From positions 248,001-312,000 of the forward strand of contig NZ_CAJNBJ010000016.1 of the NCBI RefSeq assembly GCF_905220995.1: a DNA stretch of 64,000 bases, in the 5' to 3' direction. Below are positions 48,801 through 56,172 of the stretch, in pieces. This stretch comes from Nitrospira defluvii. Lineage in GTDB: Bacteria; Nitrospirota; Nitrospiria; Nitrospirales; Nitrospiraceae. Each line of letters starts with the position of its first letter. Position 1 is the first letter of the stretch. The position numbers and the translations under genes are program-made. The notes beneath the pieces are model-generated. The model was not told the origin of the DNA. It did no database searches and worked only from the letters and a program-made list of their open reading frames with translations.

Positions 48801-48848
48801 TATTGGTAGATCCACTTCGATAAGGCGTTTGGGATACGAGGGTCTCAT
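45846..48848 (-). CDS. DUF1156 DNA methyltransferase of defence operon
   Basis: 1000 residues. The N-terminal DUF1156 region begins RLIEVDLPIKRISAHARREK and contains HISTLHIWWARRPLAACRAV. SAM-binding motif I is VVDPFAGGGSIPLEALRVGA near 160-175, and the catalytic motif DPPYYDAVPYADLSDF lies near 547. DPPY indicates an amino-methyltransferase (N6-adenine or N4-cytosine). Paired cysteines (CEGPGC, CPICGF) suggest a zinc site. In such operons it is expected to mark host DNA so that the helicase/nuclease part ignores it. It overlaps the PLD-like gene as ATGA and ends 25 bases before the DUF499 gene. Confidence 0.88.
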   Translation of the reverse strand: MRPSYPKRLIEVDLPIKRISAHARREKSIRHGHISTLHIWWARRPLAACRAVICAALWPDPADPFCPEAFRASARELMGNWARDHLKLCAEESGPHFVAIQKDPNLLKDNTILRRAMFDFIADFANWDNSTGRAYLETSRALTQAAHEALGGEPRTRPLVVDPFAGGGSIPLEALRVGADAFASDLNPIPVLLNKVILEYIPKYGQRLADEVRKWGDWIKCEAEKELAEFYPKDADGATPIAYIWARTIQCEGPGCGAEVPLVRSFLLGKRDSGAIGLNLEISQKHKTVTYTLKKAEKPDSFEHGTLRRGSATCPICGFTVPGARVRRQAAEKKGGANTARLLAVYCNSPKGRFYREPNEHDAKAFAKSHDYVNEQKRQMLKDGTSTVPDEELPYLRSIFNIKLIGVDRWEQMFTSRQLASLLTLTKLVRGCYANIQSQDAEFATAVATTLALAVDRQADYSSSICTWVQSGEFIGHTFAQGQSLPIKWDFAEVVPFASGSGSWDGAIEWVSRVLDNITNSRLQPGTALRASATNQPYPDDSAQLVVTDPPYYDAVPYADLSDFFYVWLNRSIGSLHPTLFRDRTTQKEGEIVQLAERNPRYAFKTREYFERLMAEALRDCRRVAAPSGLLVIVFAHKETAAWETMIQALISSGWIAVASWPIDTEMGARLRARNSAALASSVHLVCRPRENPGGSVCIDTVGDWRDVLTELPKRIHEWMPRLADEGVVGADAIFACLGPALEIFSRYSRVEKASGETVTLKEYLEQVWAAVAKEALSLVFRGADASGFEEDARLTAMWLWTLRTGEGNGVAADDLEESQQGEDDDEAAERSRKAKVTGFSLEYDAARKIAQGLGAHLEDLASLVEIKGDTARLLSVAERTRALFGKEEAQAPSTARGRKQKQLKLGFESELQEAEEFGGWGQKGVPRVGDTVLDRVHQAMILFAAGRGEALRRFLVDEGVGRDERFWRLAQALSALYPSGTDERRWVEGVQARKKGLGL

Positions 48849-50050
48849 TCAGGTTGTCCTTCGGCGGCGTTATATTCGTCGAGGAGTGTTTTGAGACTCG
48901 GAAATGCCTTCTTCGCTATCTCAGTGAATCGCTGATCCTTCAGAGACTCATAGGTCACACCCTTGAAAACAAGTTTGACATTCATCTTGCCAACCAATCG
49001 GTCGGCTCTTCCAAATGCCCGGCATAGCTCATCATCGAGTAATTGGCTGAGCCTCTGGTTATCGGGCTTTGACCGATCTGACATTGTCCACTCTTCCGGA
49101 GGATTCTTCAGCAGGCTGGGAAGGAGAGCCTCCCGCAAAGCTTCGCGGTTTCGATCCATCGCGGTCTGTAACTTCTCCTTGATCTCCACTCCGAACGCAG
49201 TGACGGCACTGCGAAGTTTCTCCACTTCCTTTTCAAATTCAGCTTTGCGTGCCCGAAGGATCACATTGCCATAGCCAGGTAATGATTTAAGAAACATTTT
49301 GGCGATGAGAGCTTTGTCGTGCTCTAAGTGTTTGCCGGAAAGATTGTCGCTTGATTCGACAACCTGGAAAGATGCCTTCAAGAGATTCTTTGTTTTTTCA
49401 TCACCGGCAAACCCCATAAGCTTGCTTGGGATGGGAACGGTTTTTCGGCTGATAGACGTTCCGACCATTTCGAATTCTGCGAACTCAAAATGCGCATTGA
49501 ATATTCGTACTGTTCTTGCAATGTCGAACTTCTGTGGAGGGTTTCGCTCTAGATCATTAGAAACATGCTGGATTGTGCCCGCCGAGGCGATATCGAGGCC
49601 AACGGTCTGGTCCTTTACCGCACTCTCCCCAAGGCCAAGCTCCCGGATAACAGAAGAGGGCGGTGGTCCAAGACTTACCGCATTCGGTGCAAAGGGCTCC
49701 CGTTGGCCGGCTTCGATCAGCAAGGGCGTTGGGGCATAGATCATCATGGCATCATCTACGATGAGGAGGCCGACACGAATCCCCGGATGACGCGTCAGCG
49801 GCTTTCCATGTTTTCGCGTCGCGTCGTAGAGAAGCGCCAAGGCTTTGCGATCACCGTAACCCAGCCTATAAACCTCCGCGTCGACATCGAGGGTGATTGA
49901 AACGGCTTCTGAGCCGAGGCGTTCCAGGCACGCCACCAGAGCTTCAGCTACAGCATTGCTCACAGCTGGAGATAAGGAAATGACGCGCCGCTGCGCCTGG
50001 CTGATCAATCTGGTCAATGTGAGGTCATTGGCAACCGAAAACGCGCTCAT
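48845..50050 (-). CDS. PLD-fold-like protein of defence operon
   Basis: 401 residues from the ATG at 50050, which overlaps the helicase stop as ATGA. The first 150 residues look like one phospholipase-D-type half: SQAQRRVISLSPAVSNAVAE and HPGIRVGLLIVDDAMMIYAP. The second part keeps the His and the Asp/Asp strand but has lost the HKD lysine, so enzymatic activity is doubtful. The C-terminal part is helical, with a coiled region about 265-310. Comparable proteins accompany helicase/methylase modules related to DISARM. Assignment of the fold is by eye. Confidence 0.6.
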   Translation of the reverse strand: MSAFSVANDLTLTRLISQAQRRVISLSPAVSNAVAEALVACLERLGSEAVSITLDVDAEVYRLGYGDRKALALLYDATRKHGKPLTRHPGIRVGLLIVDDAMMIYAPTPLLIEAGQREPFAPNAVSLGPPPSSVIRELGLGESAVKDQTVGLDIASAGTIQHVSNDLERNPPQKFDIARTVRIFNAHFEFAEFEMVGTSISRKTVPIPSKLMGFAGDEKTKNLLKASFQVVESSDNLSGKHLEHDKALIAKMFLKSLPGYGNVILRARKAEFEKEVEKLRSAVTAFGVEIKEKLQTAMDRNREALREALLPSLLKNPPEEWTMSDRSKPDNQRLSQLLDDELCRAFGRADRLVGKMNVKLVFKGVTYESLKDQRFTEIAKKAFPSLKTLLDEYNAAEGQPE

Positions 50051-53000
50051 GAACCGGCACTCTTTTCCGCTGCAGCGCCGAGAATCTCCTTCGCCGCGAC
50101 ATGATAGTGTTCGATTTTCACTAGCGGTTCCCAGCCGAGCCGTGCAGGGTCTTGGACCACATGAATTTCCGGTGTGGATCCGCAATTAAAGACGGCATAT
50201 AGCCAATAGTCATTCTTTAGGCGTTCCGCTGTCTTGTATTCATTCGTTGTCAGCGCCAATTCTCCGACGACCGACCGCCCCTTGACCTCGATAAACCGCA
50301 CCTCAATGACTGTTTGTGGATCTTCAGGATGCGGCTTCCGCGAAATTAGATCAAAGCCGCGATTGTCAGCCTCCACACTCTCCACCCTGCACCCTCGCGC
50401 TTCCTCGTGCGCGATCACTGCTTGCACAGCGAGATGCTCAATTTCTTCATCACGAACCATCGGGGCAATACGAGGGGAGGTCCGTTCTGGATGAGGTAGT
50501 GCCCATGCTCGTCCGTGGTGATGGATGTCGGTGATCGTGCACCGTCGCTCCTGCTGAAGTTCATCTCTTCGGCGCTCTAGACGACCGTTCAATTCATCTA
50601 AACGATCCTCTGTGGTCTTGATATTCGCCGCTAGTAGCGGGCTCGCATCTCCCGTCCTGTGACTTTCCAGCAAATCACCCATTCGTAAGTTTTGACGATG
50701 AATCAGCTCATTGAGACTGATTTCCATGTGCTTAGAAATGGTCTCGATCTCTTTTGCCCGTTGCACAGTGATTGCATTCAGGAAGGGCTGCAAAGCCTCC
50801 TCAACCAGAACTCGTTCGACTCGATCACGACCTGGCAGTCCATCATCATCAGGAACTGCCGTACCCACCGGAGCCAAGGCGAGATCTAAAAAGATAGTGG
50901 GTTGTCGGATGCTCATGGCCCCATCAATACCCGTCTGAACGACAAAGAGGTGTCGGTGGAGTACATTTCCTCGTCCATCTCGAATAGCGGCTGAAAACAC
51001 ATCGAGTCGGGCCGGTGCTTTGCTGTGGAGATCGAAAAATACTGCCCCCTGACGTAGGTCATTCTGGACTCGATCCCATACGTCATCTCGCACGACTTCA
51101 AAGAGGGGATGCCCTGGCGTGATCCATTCGAGTGTGGGGTCCTCCGTCAACATCCGCTTATCGAACACGACGTGTTTGTACTCTCGACCGAGCTTCCCAA
51201 ATCGCGGTTCGAGCTTCTCCCCAATCGGCCAGAGCGTCCGGGGAACCCGCCCAATGCGGAAGGCCTGCTGCCCTTTGGCCGTTTCTTTTGGATGGATTCC
51301 TGCTAAAGGAGCGGAGTGAAGGAAGAAATCCTGGATGACTTCCGGTACTAGCCGCCGCTCTTTCGCTTCCGCGGATTTGCCTACGATGGCGGACAGGTTC
51401 AACTCGCGTTTTGCCAAGCCTTCGAGCGTAGAATTGGTGATCTTTCGGAATCGCTCCGTATCTACCTGCTCAATGATTCTGCTTTTGATGACTTCTTCCG
51501 TGAGGTTATGGGCATACATATCTCGAACCATGCGTTCTAGCTGATTGGCAGGAAAGATTTCGCCCAGGACATTAAAAATCTTGCCAGTACGCTTAGGATC
51601 GAGATCGTCCTCAATCTTCCCTATGCGCTCGAACAGTTTGTGAAGGACTCGCCCCTCACGTGTATTGGTCGAGACGAAGTTAAATATGAGGCAGTCTTTT
51701 TCTTGGCCGTACCGATGGATGCGGCCCATCCGTTGTTCGAGACGAACTGGATTCCAGGGAATGTCATAGTTCACCATGAGCCAACAGAATTGGAGGTTGA
51801 TACCCTCCCCTGCCGCTTCTGTCGCCACCAAAACCTGACACTCCTCCCGAAACTCCCGTTCCGCATATATACGTGAGCCTGGTGTGTCGCGATCCCCAAT
51901 CTTCATGCCGCCATGAATCTGGGTCACTGTGAGCTTCCACTCGCGGAGCTTGCCGACGAGGAAGTCCAGAGTGTCTTTGTGTTCCGTGAAGATAAGTAGC
52001 TTCATCTTCGGGTCTTGGAAGACGCCGCGTTCGGCGATCACCTCTTTCAATCTGACAAGCTTGGACTCTACTTCTCGTTGTTCCAGCAGACGTGCCTGAT
52101 CAATGAGTTTGGTGAGTTGGAGAATCTCCTCTTTCAACGCCGCTGGGTCCACTGACGCCACAACATTCTCAAGGCTGGCGATAATATCCTGCTGTTCTTC
52201 TTCAGGTAGATCGTCAAAATCATCAGGCACATTCTTAAGAATTTGTTCCTGCCGATACCCCTGGGGATCGGCAAGGATCTTCTCGCGTTTCTCCTTCATC
52301 CTTTCCAACGTTCGTCGGACAGCATAGACGCTCGAAGCAAACCGACGCTGCAACAGCGCCATAGTGAAGCCGAGGGCTCGGCCTCTCGCTGAATCATCGG
52401 CTGACGCTTTGATCGATTGATCCTCTACATACCGAGTCAAGGCGTCGTAGAAATCCCATTCCTCATCATCAATCTTGAACTCCGATGTTCGGACCCGCCG
52501 CTTGGTAAAGAGTGCTTTGACCCTGCCTGTATCTGGATCAGGAAACGTGACCAAGGCCTCTTTCACCCGCCGGAGATAGCAAGGAGCCTCCTGTCGCCGC
52601 ATGGCTTCTTCCAGACTCTTCACATCCCCATACACGTCTCGATCAAGGAGCTGGAGGAACAAACAAAAGTTCTGTGGATCTCCCTTGTGCGGAGTGGCGG
52701 TCATCAGCAAATAGTGATCGGTCATGTCTGCCAAGGCTTCGCCTAGCTGGTAGGCCAGGGTCTTCTTCTCGGCACTATAGGCGCTCATCTTGTGCGCTTC
52801 ATCGACAATTATGAGATCCCAATGGCTACGCAGAAGGCTTTCCTTGGCATCTTCGATACGCGAGACCCAGGACACCGAGGTAATGACTTGATTCTTTTCC
52901 TGCCAGGGATTGGTGCCGTAGTTCGCCCGTAAGACATCGCTCCGGACAATCTCAAAATTCTCCCGGAACTTGTCCTTCATTTCACGCTGCCACTGAAAGG

Positions 53001-53481
53001 AGAGATTCGCCGGAGTGACAATGAGGGTGCGTTTCACGAGACCGCGAATCTTCAACTCCTTGATCAAGAGGCCAGCCATGATAGTTTTCCCTGCCCCTGG
53101 ATCATCAGCAAGCAGGAAACGGATGCGCGGCAACTTTATGAAGTAGTCGTAGACTGCTTCGAGCTGGTGCGGGAGCGGATCTACCCGAGCGATCGAAAGG
53201 GAGAAGTAAGGGTCGTATTCATAGGCTAATTCTAAACGAAGCGCTTCGATACCCAGCCTGAACTTGTGTGGGTCCCCATCGAACGGCTCCTTCTCAGGGG
53301 TAGCTTCCAGTCCGGCAAGCTGTTCAGCATTAAGAATCGGTTCGTGGACCTTGCCAGATGTAAGCCCTTTCCCGATAAGCTTTACGGACTCGCCCATCGG
53401 CACAACGACAATTACTTGAACCGGTTCAGGAAAGATCGCGCCCCTGACAATGATGTTTGGTTTGAGCTGATTTAGCAGCAT
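50047..53481 (-). CDS. SNF2-type helicase with C-terminal DUF3883
   Basis: 1144 residues. RecA-like lobe 1 has LLADDPGAGKTIMAGLLIKE (Walker A near 125-132) and IIVDEAHKMSAY (DEAH near 225). Lobe 2 has ATEAAGEGINLQFCWLMVNY and EQRMGRIHRYGQ, the SNF2 motif V/VI pattern. After a long helical region the C-terminal 110 residues form a DUF3883 module with GFDLISRK and VRFIEVKGRS near 1050-1062, a PD-(D/E)XK-like arrangement that could cut DNA. It probably translocates on invading DNA. First gene of the leftward operon, with ATGA coupling to the next gene. Ribosome site weak. Confidence 0.9.
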   Translation of the reverse strand: MLLNQLKPNIIVRGAIFPEPVQVIVVVPMGESVKLIGKGLTSGKVHEPILNAEQLAGLEATPEKEPFDGDPHKFRLGIEALRLELAYEYDPYFSLSIARVDPLPHQLEAVYDYFIKLPRIRFLLADDPGAGKTIMAGLLIKELKIRGLVKRTLIVTPANLSFQWQREMKDKFRENFEIVRSDVLRANYGTNPWQEKNQVITSVSWVSRIEDAKESLLRSHWDLIIVDEAHKMSAYSAEKKTLAYQLGEALADMTDHYLLMTATPHKGDPQNFCLFLQLLDRDVYGDVKSLEEAMRRQEAPCYLRRVKEALVTFPDPDTGRVKALFTKRRVRTSEFKIDDEEWDFYDALTRYVEDQSIKASADDSARGRALGFTMALLQRRFASSVYAVRRTLERMKEKREKILADPQGYRQEQILKNVPDDFDDLPEEEQQDIIASLENVVASVDPAALKEEILQLTKLIDQARLLEQREVESKLVRLKEVIAERGVFQDPKMKLLIFTEHKDTLDFLVGKLREWKLTVTQIHGGMKIGDRDTPGSRIYAEREFREECQVLVATEAAGEGINLQFCWLMVNYDIPWNPVRLEQRMGRIHRYGQEKDCLIFNFVSTNTREGRVLHKLFERIGKIEDDLDPKRTGKIFNVLGEIFPANQLERMVRDMYAHNLTEEVIKSRIIEQVDTERFRKITNSTLEGLAKRELNLSAIVGKSAEAKERRLVPEVIQDFFLHSAPLAGIHPKETAKGQQAFRIGRVPRTLWPIGEKLEPRFGKLGREYKHVVFDKRMLTEDPTLEWITPGHPLFEVVRDDVWDRVQNDLRQGAVFFDLHSKAPARLDVFSAAIRDGRGNVLHRHLFVVQTGIDGAMSIRQPTIFLDLALAPVGTAVPDDDGLPGRDRVERVLVEEALQPFLNAITVQRAKEIETISKHMEISLNELIHRQNLRMGDLLESHRTGDASPLLAANIKTTEDRLDELNGRLERRRDELQQERRCTITDIHHHGRAWALPHPERTSPRIAPMVRDEEIEHLAVQAVIAHEEARGCRVESVEADNRGFDLISRKPHPEDPQTVIEVRFIEVKGRSVVGELALTTNEYKTAERLKNDYWLYAVFNCGSTPEIHVVQDPARLGWEPLVKIEHYHVAAKEILGAAAEKSAGS

Positions 53482-54198
53482 AGGGTTTTGATGACCATCG
53501 ATATGGCTGATTAGGCCGCCGAAGAATACCCCTTTCCCTCAACAAAATCACCAGATTCGACGGGAAAAGGCCTCAAATCACAAATTTTGTTTAGGATCTA
53601 CTTAATAATCAGGAAGAATTGCGCGACCTCGTCCTTCGCCGTGGTCAAAGACGGTCTGCCTTCTGACTCGCCCACTCGGTGCACACGGCTCTGTTCGATC
53701 AAATCTACTTTGATCCATACTTCCAGATTTGTCCTATCGTTTCTTGCCTCTCTCACGCCTATTTTTTGCACCAGTTCCCGTGCCCCGATCGTCGCACATG
53801 GCGTGTTACTAGTCATTCAGCCACGTTGCAGGCCATTTTTTTTCGCACTGACTTTGCACTAAACCGGTGGGCCTAGTTGTTTATGGTCATCATCACAAAG
53901 TAAGCAATGGCCTCCAGATAGAGCCATCCGGCCCTAGCGGTAGTTTTTCGGCCCTAGGGATAATTGTTGAATAAAAACGCGACGGGGAATCGCGCGTGTA
54001 CGTAGTTCGTCGGAATGATTCTGAAGTCCTCTTCTCATAGTCGGTTTTCCGAGCTGAAAAGCACGGTCGTCACTTTGATTGATCTAGAGCGGCTTCCGTG
54101 AACATTAGATCAAAAGCTGTGGGGGCGCATATGATCCGATCACTGCCAGACACTTCATGAGTCCCCTCGAATCACGATACATAGTCGCCTGAAACTAC
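53482..54198. other. Noncoding boundary between defence block and phage module
   Basis: About 715 bases. It should hold the leftward promoter of the helicase operon and, at its right end, the start of the phage control region. A minus-strand open frame of 72 codons (53598-53816) has no clear ribosome site. CGGCCCTAG occurs twice (53928 and 53949). No tRNA-like att copy is present here. Confidence 0.5.
53970..53994 (-). terminator. Intrinsic terminator, minus strand
   Basis: On the minus strand CGCGA-TTCCCCG-TCGCG is followed by TTTTTATT. It would stop leftward transcripts coming out of the phage module before they reach the helicase operon. Confidence 0.5.
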
Positions 54199-54238
54199 TG
54201 TCCCTTCCTGTCCCCTTCTGTCCCCCAGTGTCCACGAA
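54199..54238 (+). repeat. Four 10-base direct repeats of TGTCC (iteron-like)
   Basis: TGTCC recurs at exactly 54199, 54209, 54219 and 54229, three of the four continuing as TGTCCC. The 10-base period places each copy on the same face of the helix. They lie about 80 bases before the HTH gene and 380 before the rep gene, so they may be binding sites for the HTH protein or part of an origin. Confidence 0.55.
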
Positions 54239-54315
54239 CAGGCTCTTTCACCACCCACGTGCGCCTCGGTAAGGTCGACACCGTGCGCAGCGGGTACCAC
54301 TTGAGAGGAGATGCG

Positions 54316-54624
54316 ATGAAAGCCTTGTTGTTAACAATCGATCAACTCGCGGCCATCTTACAGATCAGCGTGAAGTCCATTCGCCGTGCCTACCGCAAGG
54401 GCGAGATCCCGGTGGAACGGATCTGCCGGTTCGTGCGCTTTGACCTCGAACGGGTGAAGGAAGCGATGCAGGGCAACGGGCACGGACAGTCTCCTTTCTC
54501 CACACAGAAACAGGGACCGCGCAGCGCGACCGGCGGCGCCAGCCGGCGGCGCGCGCAGCGGACCCGCCCCCGACTTGGTAAGACGGGGGCGTCTATCGCA
54601 CGGACCCCAAGGAGGAAGAAATGA
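54316..54624 (+). CDS. Excisionase-like helix-turn-helix protein
   Basis: 102 residues; GAGAGGAG six bases before the ATG. Residues 5-52 form a MerR/excisionase-type winged helix: LTIDQLAAILQISVKSIRRA followed by YRKGEIPVERICRFVRFDLE. The tail is Arg/Lys-rich. It may repress or switch the phage operon, or act as a recombination directionality factor. Its last bases overlap rep as ATGA. The TGTCC repeats just upstream are a possible binding site. Confidence 0.75.
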   Translation: MKALLLTIDQLAAILQISVKSIRRAYRKGEIPVERICRFVRFDLERVKEAMQGNGHGQSPFSTQKQGPRSATGGASRRRAQRTRPRLGKTGASIARTPRRKK

Positions 54625-55613
54625 CAGTGTCAGGAGGATTCACTCAAACCATCGACTGGCTGGCCTTCACCCTCCCGAAGGCTGAGGTGGACGAGGTCAT
54701 TAAGACGATTGGTGGGGACTGGTTCCAGAGTGAGACAGGGTTTCGTGGGTATCCCGTCGCGAGACTGATGACGCAGGGCAAGACGGGCGTGGGGAAACTA
54801 GGGACGGGTGCTCCTCGCAGTCCGAAGGAAGTGCATGTGGATCTCTCAGCCGGGATTGTTTCCCAGTGGGATGAGACCAAGCTGAAAACCATCTTGGCGT
54901 GGATCTTTGCCCAGAAAGGCCATGTGACACGAGTGGATGTTGCCCTGGACGACCGGGAGGCGACTGTCGCAGTCGAAACGGTTCGGCAAGCCGTGGAAGC
55001 CGGACAGGTCGTGAGCCGGTCCAAGCAATTCAAAGTGATCCAAGCGTCGAATCATCGCGAGGGAGTCCGGACCGGCGAGACACTCTACTTCGGCAGTCGG
55101 GAAAGTCAAAGCATGCTGCGGGTCTATGACAAACGGCTGGAACTCCAAGCCAAGGGCCGGGAAGACGCGGCCTCATACGGAGTCCGCTGGGAGATGGAAC
55201 TCAAACAGGATCGAGGCCAAGCCTGCGCGAAAGCGTTACTGACACTCGATTCAGAGGACTGGCGGGCCTTTTTGGTCGGCGTGCTCCGCTCCTATGTGGA
55301 TTTCCGAGAGACGACCAGAGAAGCCGAATCGTATGAAAAGTATCGGGCTCCCCTCCTCGCCTGGTGGGCAGGCCTCACCGAAGGCTTCAGACGATGCCGG
55401 CTCGTGGTCGAACGGATTCAACAACGGCTAGATGACGTGGCCGCCTGGCTCGCGCAATCAGTCAGTTCGATGCTGGCCGTGGTGGTGGCTTGTCGAGGCG
55501 ATCAATTTTTGACGGAGCTGATCTATGCGGGGACTAAAAAATGGAAGCAGAAGCATTATGCCCTGCTGAAAGAACGGAGGAGAGGGACACCCTATGTCCT
55601 TACAATTTCGTGA
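54621..55613 (+). CDS. Rolling-circle replication initiator (Rep_trans family)
   Basis: 330 residues; GGAGG before the ATG. It shows the pattern of phage/plasmid replication initiation factors: IDWLAFTLP at the start, a central THVTRVDVALDDRE-like block (residues about 100-114, GHVTRVDVALDD), SMLRVYDKRLE with the candidate catalytic Tyr near 175, VRWEMELK and RSYVDFRETT. Such proteins nick one strand at the origin and start rolling-circle replication in filamentous phages of the CTX/RstA type. Coupled to the HTH gene by ATGA and overlapping the next gene by 20 bases. Confidence 0.85.
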   Translation: MTVSGGFTQTIDWLAFTLPKAEVDEVIKTIGGDWFQSETGFRGYPVARLMTQGKTGVGKLGTGAPRSPKEVHVDLSAGIVSQWDETKLKTILAWIFAQKGHVTRVDVALDDREATVAVETVRQAVEAGQVVSRSKQFKVIQASNHREGVRTGETLYFGSRESQSMLRVYDKRLELQAKGREDAASYGVRWEMELKQDRGQACAKALLTLDSEDWRAFLVGVLRSYVDFRETTREAESYEKYRAPLLAWWAGLTEGFRRCRLVVERIQQRLDDVAAWLAQSVSSMLAVVVACRGDQFLTELIYAGTKKWKQKHYALLKERRRGTPYVLTIS

Positions 55614-56172
55614 CGGAGGGTGGCAACGCATGTGTCCGGGATGTGGCGCGAGGGGCTGTCGGTGCAAGTGGGAACAGGGCGCCCTGTATCTGAGCTGTCG
55701 GGAATGCGATTCGGAATTTTGCTTCATTCCAAAAGTCCGGTCTGAAGGCCGGGGCGTGTGGGTCAGGCGCTTGGCTGATCCGAGTTCAATTCATCATTCA
55801 GGAGGGCACGAGGATGCAAGTCAAAGCAGAGGGGGCGGTGCAGGGGTATGTGGAACGGAGAAGTCGGGAGGGGAAAGTGTACCGATCGGTGGATCTCTAT
55901 GTGAAGGGCCGAGATCCGGGGGTGCTTCGATTGGGGATTCCGGACGATCAGATGCCCTTGATCGAAGCCTGCAAGCAAGCCGAGGGCAAGCAAGCGAAAG
56001 TCTCGATCGAAGTGCGGAAATTCGAACAGACCGGACGGGTCTTCTTCGACCTATATGGATTGGAAGTTTTGAAATAACGGCAGAGGGAGGAAGGCCAGTG
56101 GATCTCACGATTATTCTCGTCGCGGTCTTATTACTGGCCTTCCTCACCGGCCTCGGAGTCGGACGGTTATGA
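55594..56172 (+). CDS. Zinc-ribbon protein frame overprinting the ssDNA-binding gene
   Basis: An ATG with GGAGGAGAGG upstream opens a frame whose first 65 residues look real: CPGCGARGCRC and LSCRECDSEFCF supply four to six zinc-ligand cysteines. The frame then has no stop for another 125 codons. Between 55814 and 56077 it runs in a different phase over the ssDNA-binding gene, giving Gly/Ser/Arg-rich sequence. It ends in the same frame as the 24-residue membrane peptide at 56098-56172. Either a 192-residue protein is made by overprinting, or the zinc-ribbon end is fused by accident. Confidence 0.5.
   Translation: MSLQFRDGGWQRMCPGCGARGCRCKWEQGALYLSCRECDSEFCFIPKVRSEGRGVWVRRLADPSSIHHSGGHEDASQSRGGGAGVCGTEKSGGESVPIGGSLCEGPRSGGASIGDSGRSDALDRSLQASRGQASESLDRSAEIRTDRTGLLRPIWIGSFEITAEGGRPVDLTIILVAVLLLAFLTGLGVGRL
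55814..56077 (+). CDS. Phage ssDNA-binding protein, gpV-like
   Basis: 87 residues; AGGAGG eight bases before the ATG. A small all-beta OB-like protein with alternating hydrophobics (VYRSVDLYVKGRDPGVLRLG, GRVFFDLYGLEVL) and many basic and aromatic residues. The size and the position between Rep and the structural genes match gene V proteins, which coat the phage ssDNA and stop its conversion to double strand. It lies wholly inside the longer frame 55594-56172, in another phase. Confidence 0.7.
   Translation: MQVKAEGAVQGYVERRSREGKVYRSVDLYVKGRDPGVLRLGIPDDQMPLIEACKQAEGKQAKVSIEVRKFEQTGRVFFDLYGLEVLK
56098..56172 (+). CDS. 24-residue membrane peptide, pVII/pIX-like
   Basis: A GTG with GGGAGGAAGG just upstream starts a 24-residue peptide that is almost one TM helix (LTIILVAVLLLAFLTGLGVG). 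It ends overlapping the pIII-like start as ATGA. Tiny hydrophobic proteins at this place are the minor coat proteins pVII/pIX in filamentous phages. The strong ribosome site argues for independent translation. Confidence 0.65.
   Translation: MDLTIILVAVLLLAFLTGLGVGRL

Noticed and set aside
53598..53816. Leftward 72-codon frame upstream of the helicase operon
   Set aside because: Composition is plausible but there is no ribosome site, and an equally long frame lies on the other strand; kept as noncoding.
54199..54238. CRISPR-like short repeats
   Set aside because: Units are only 10 bases with no spacers; no cas genes and no other repeat array in the window.
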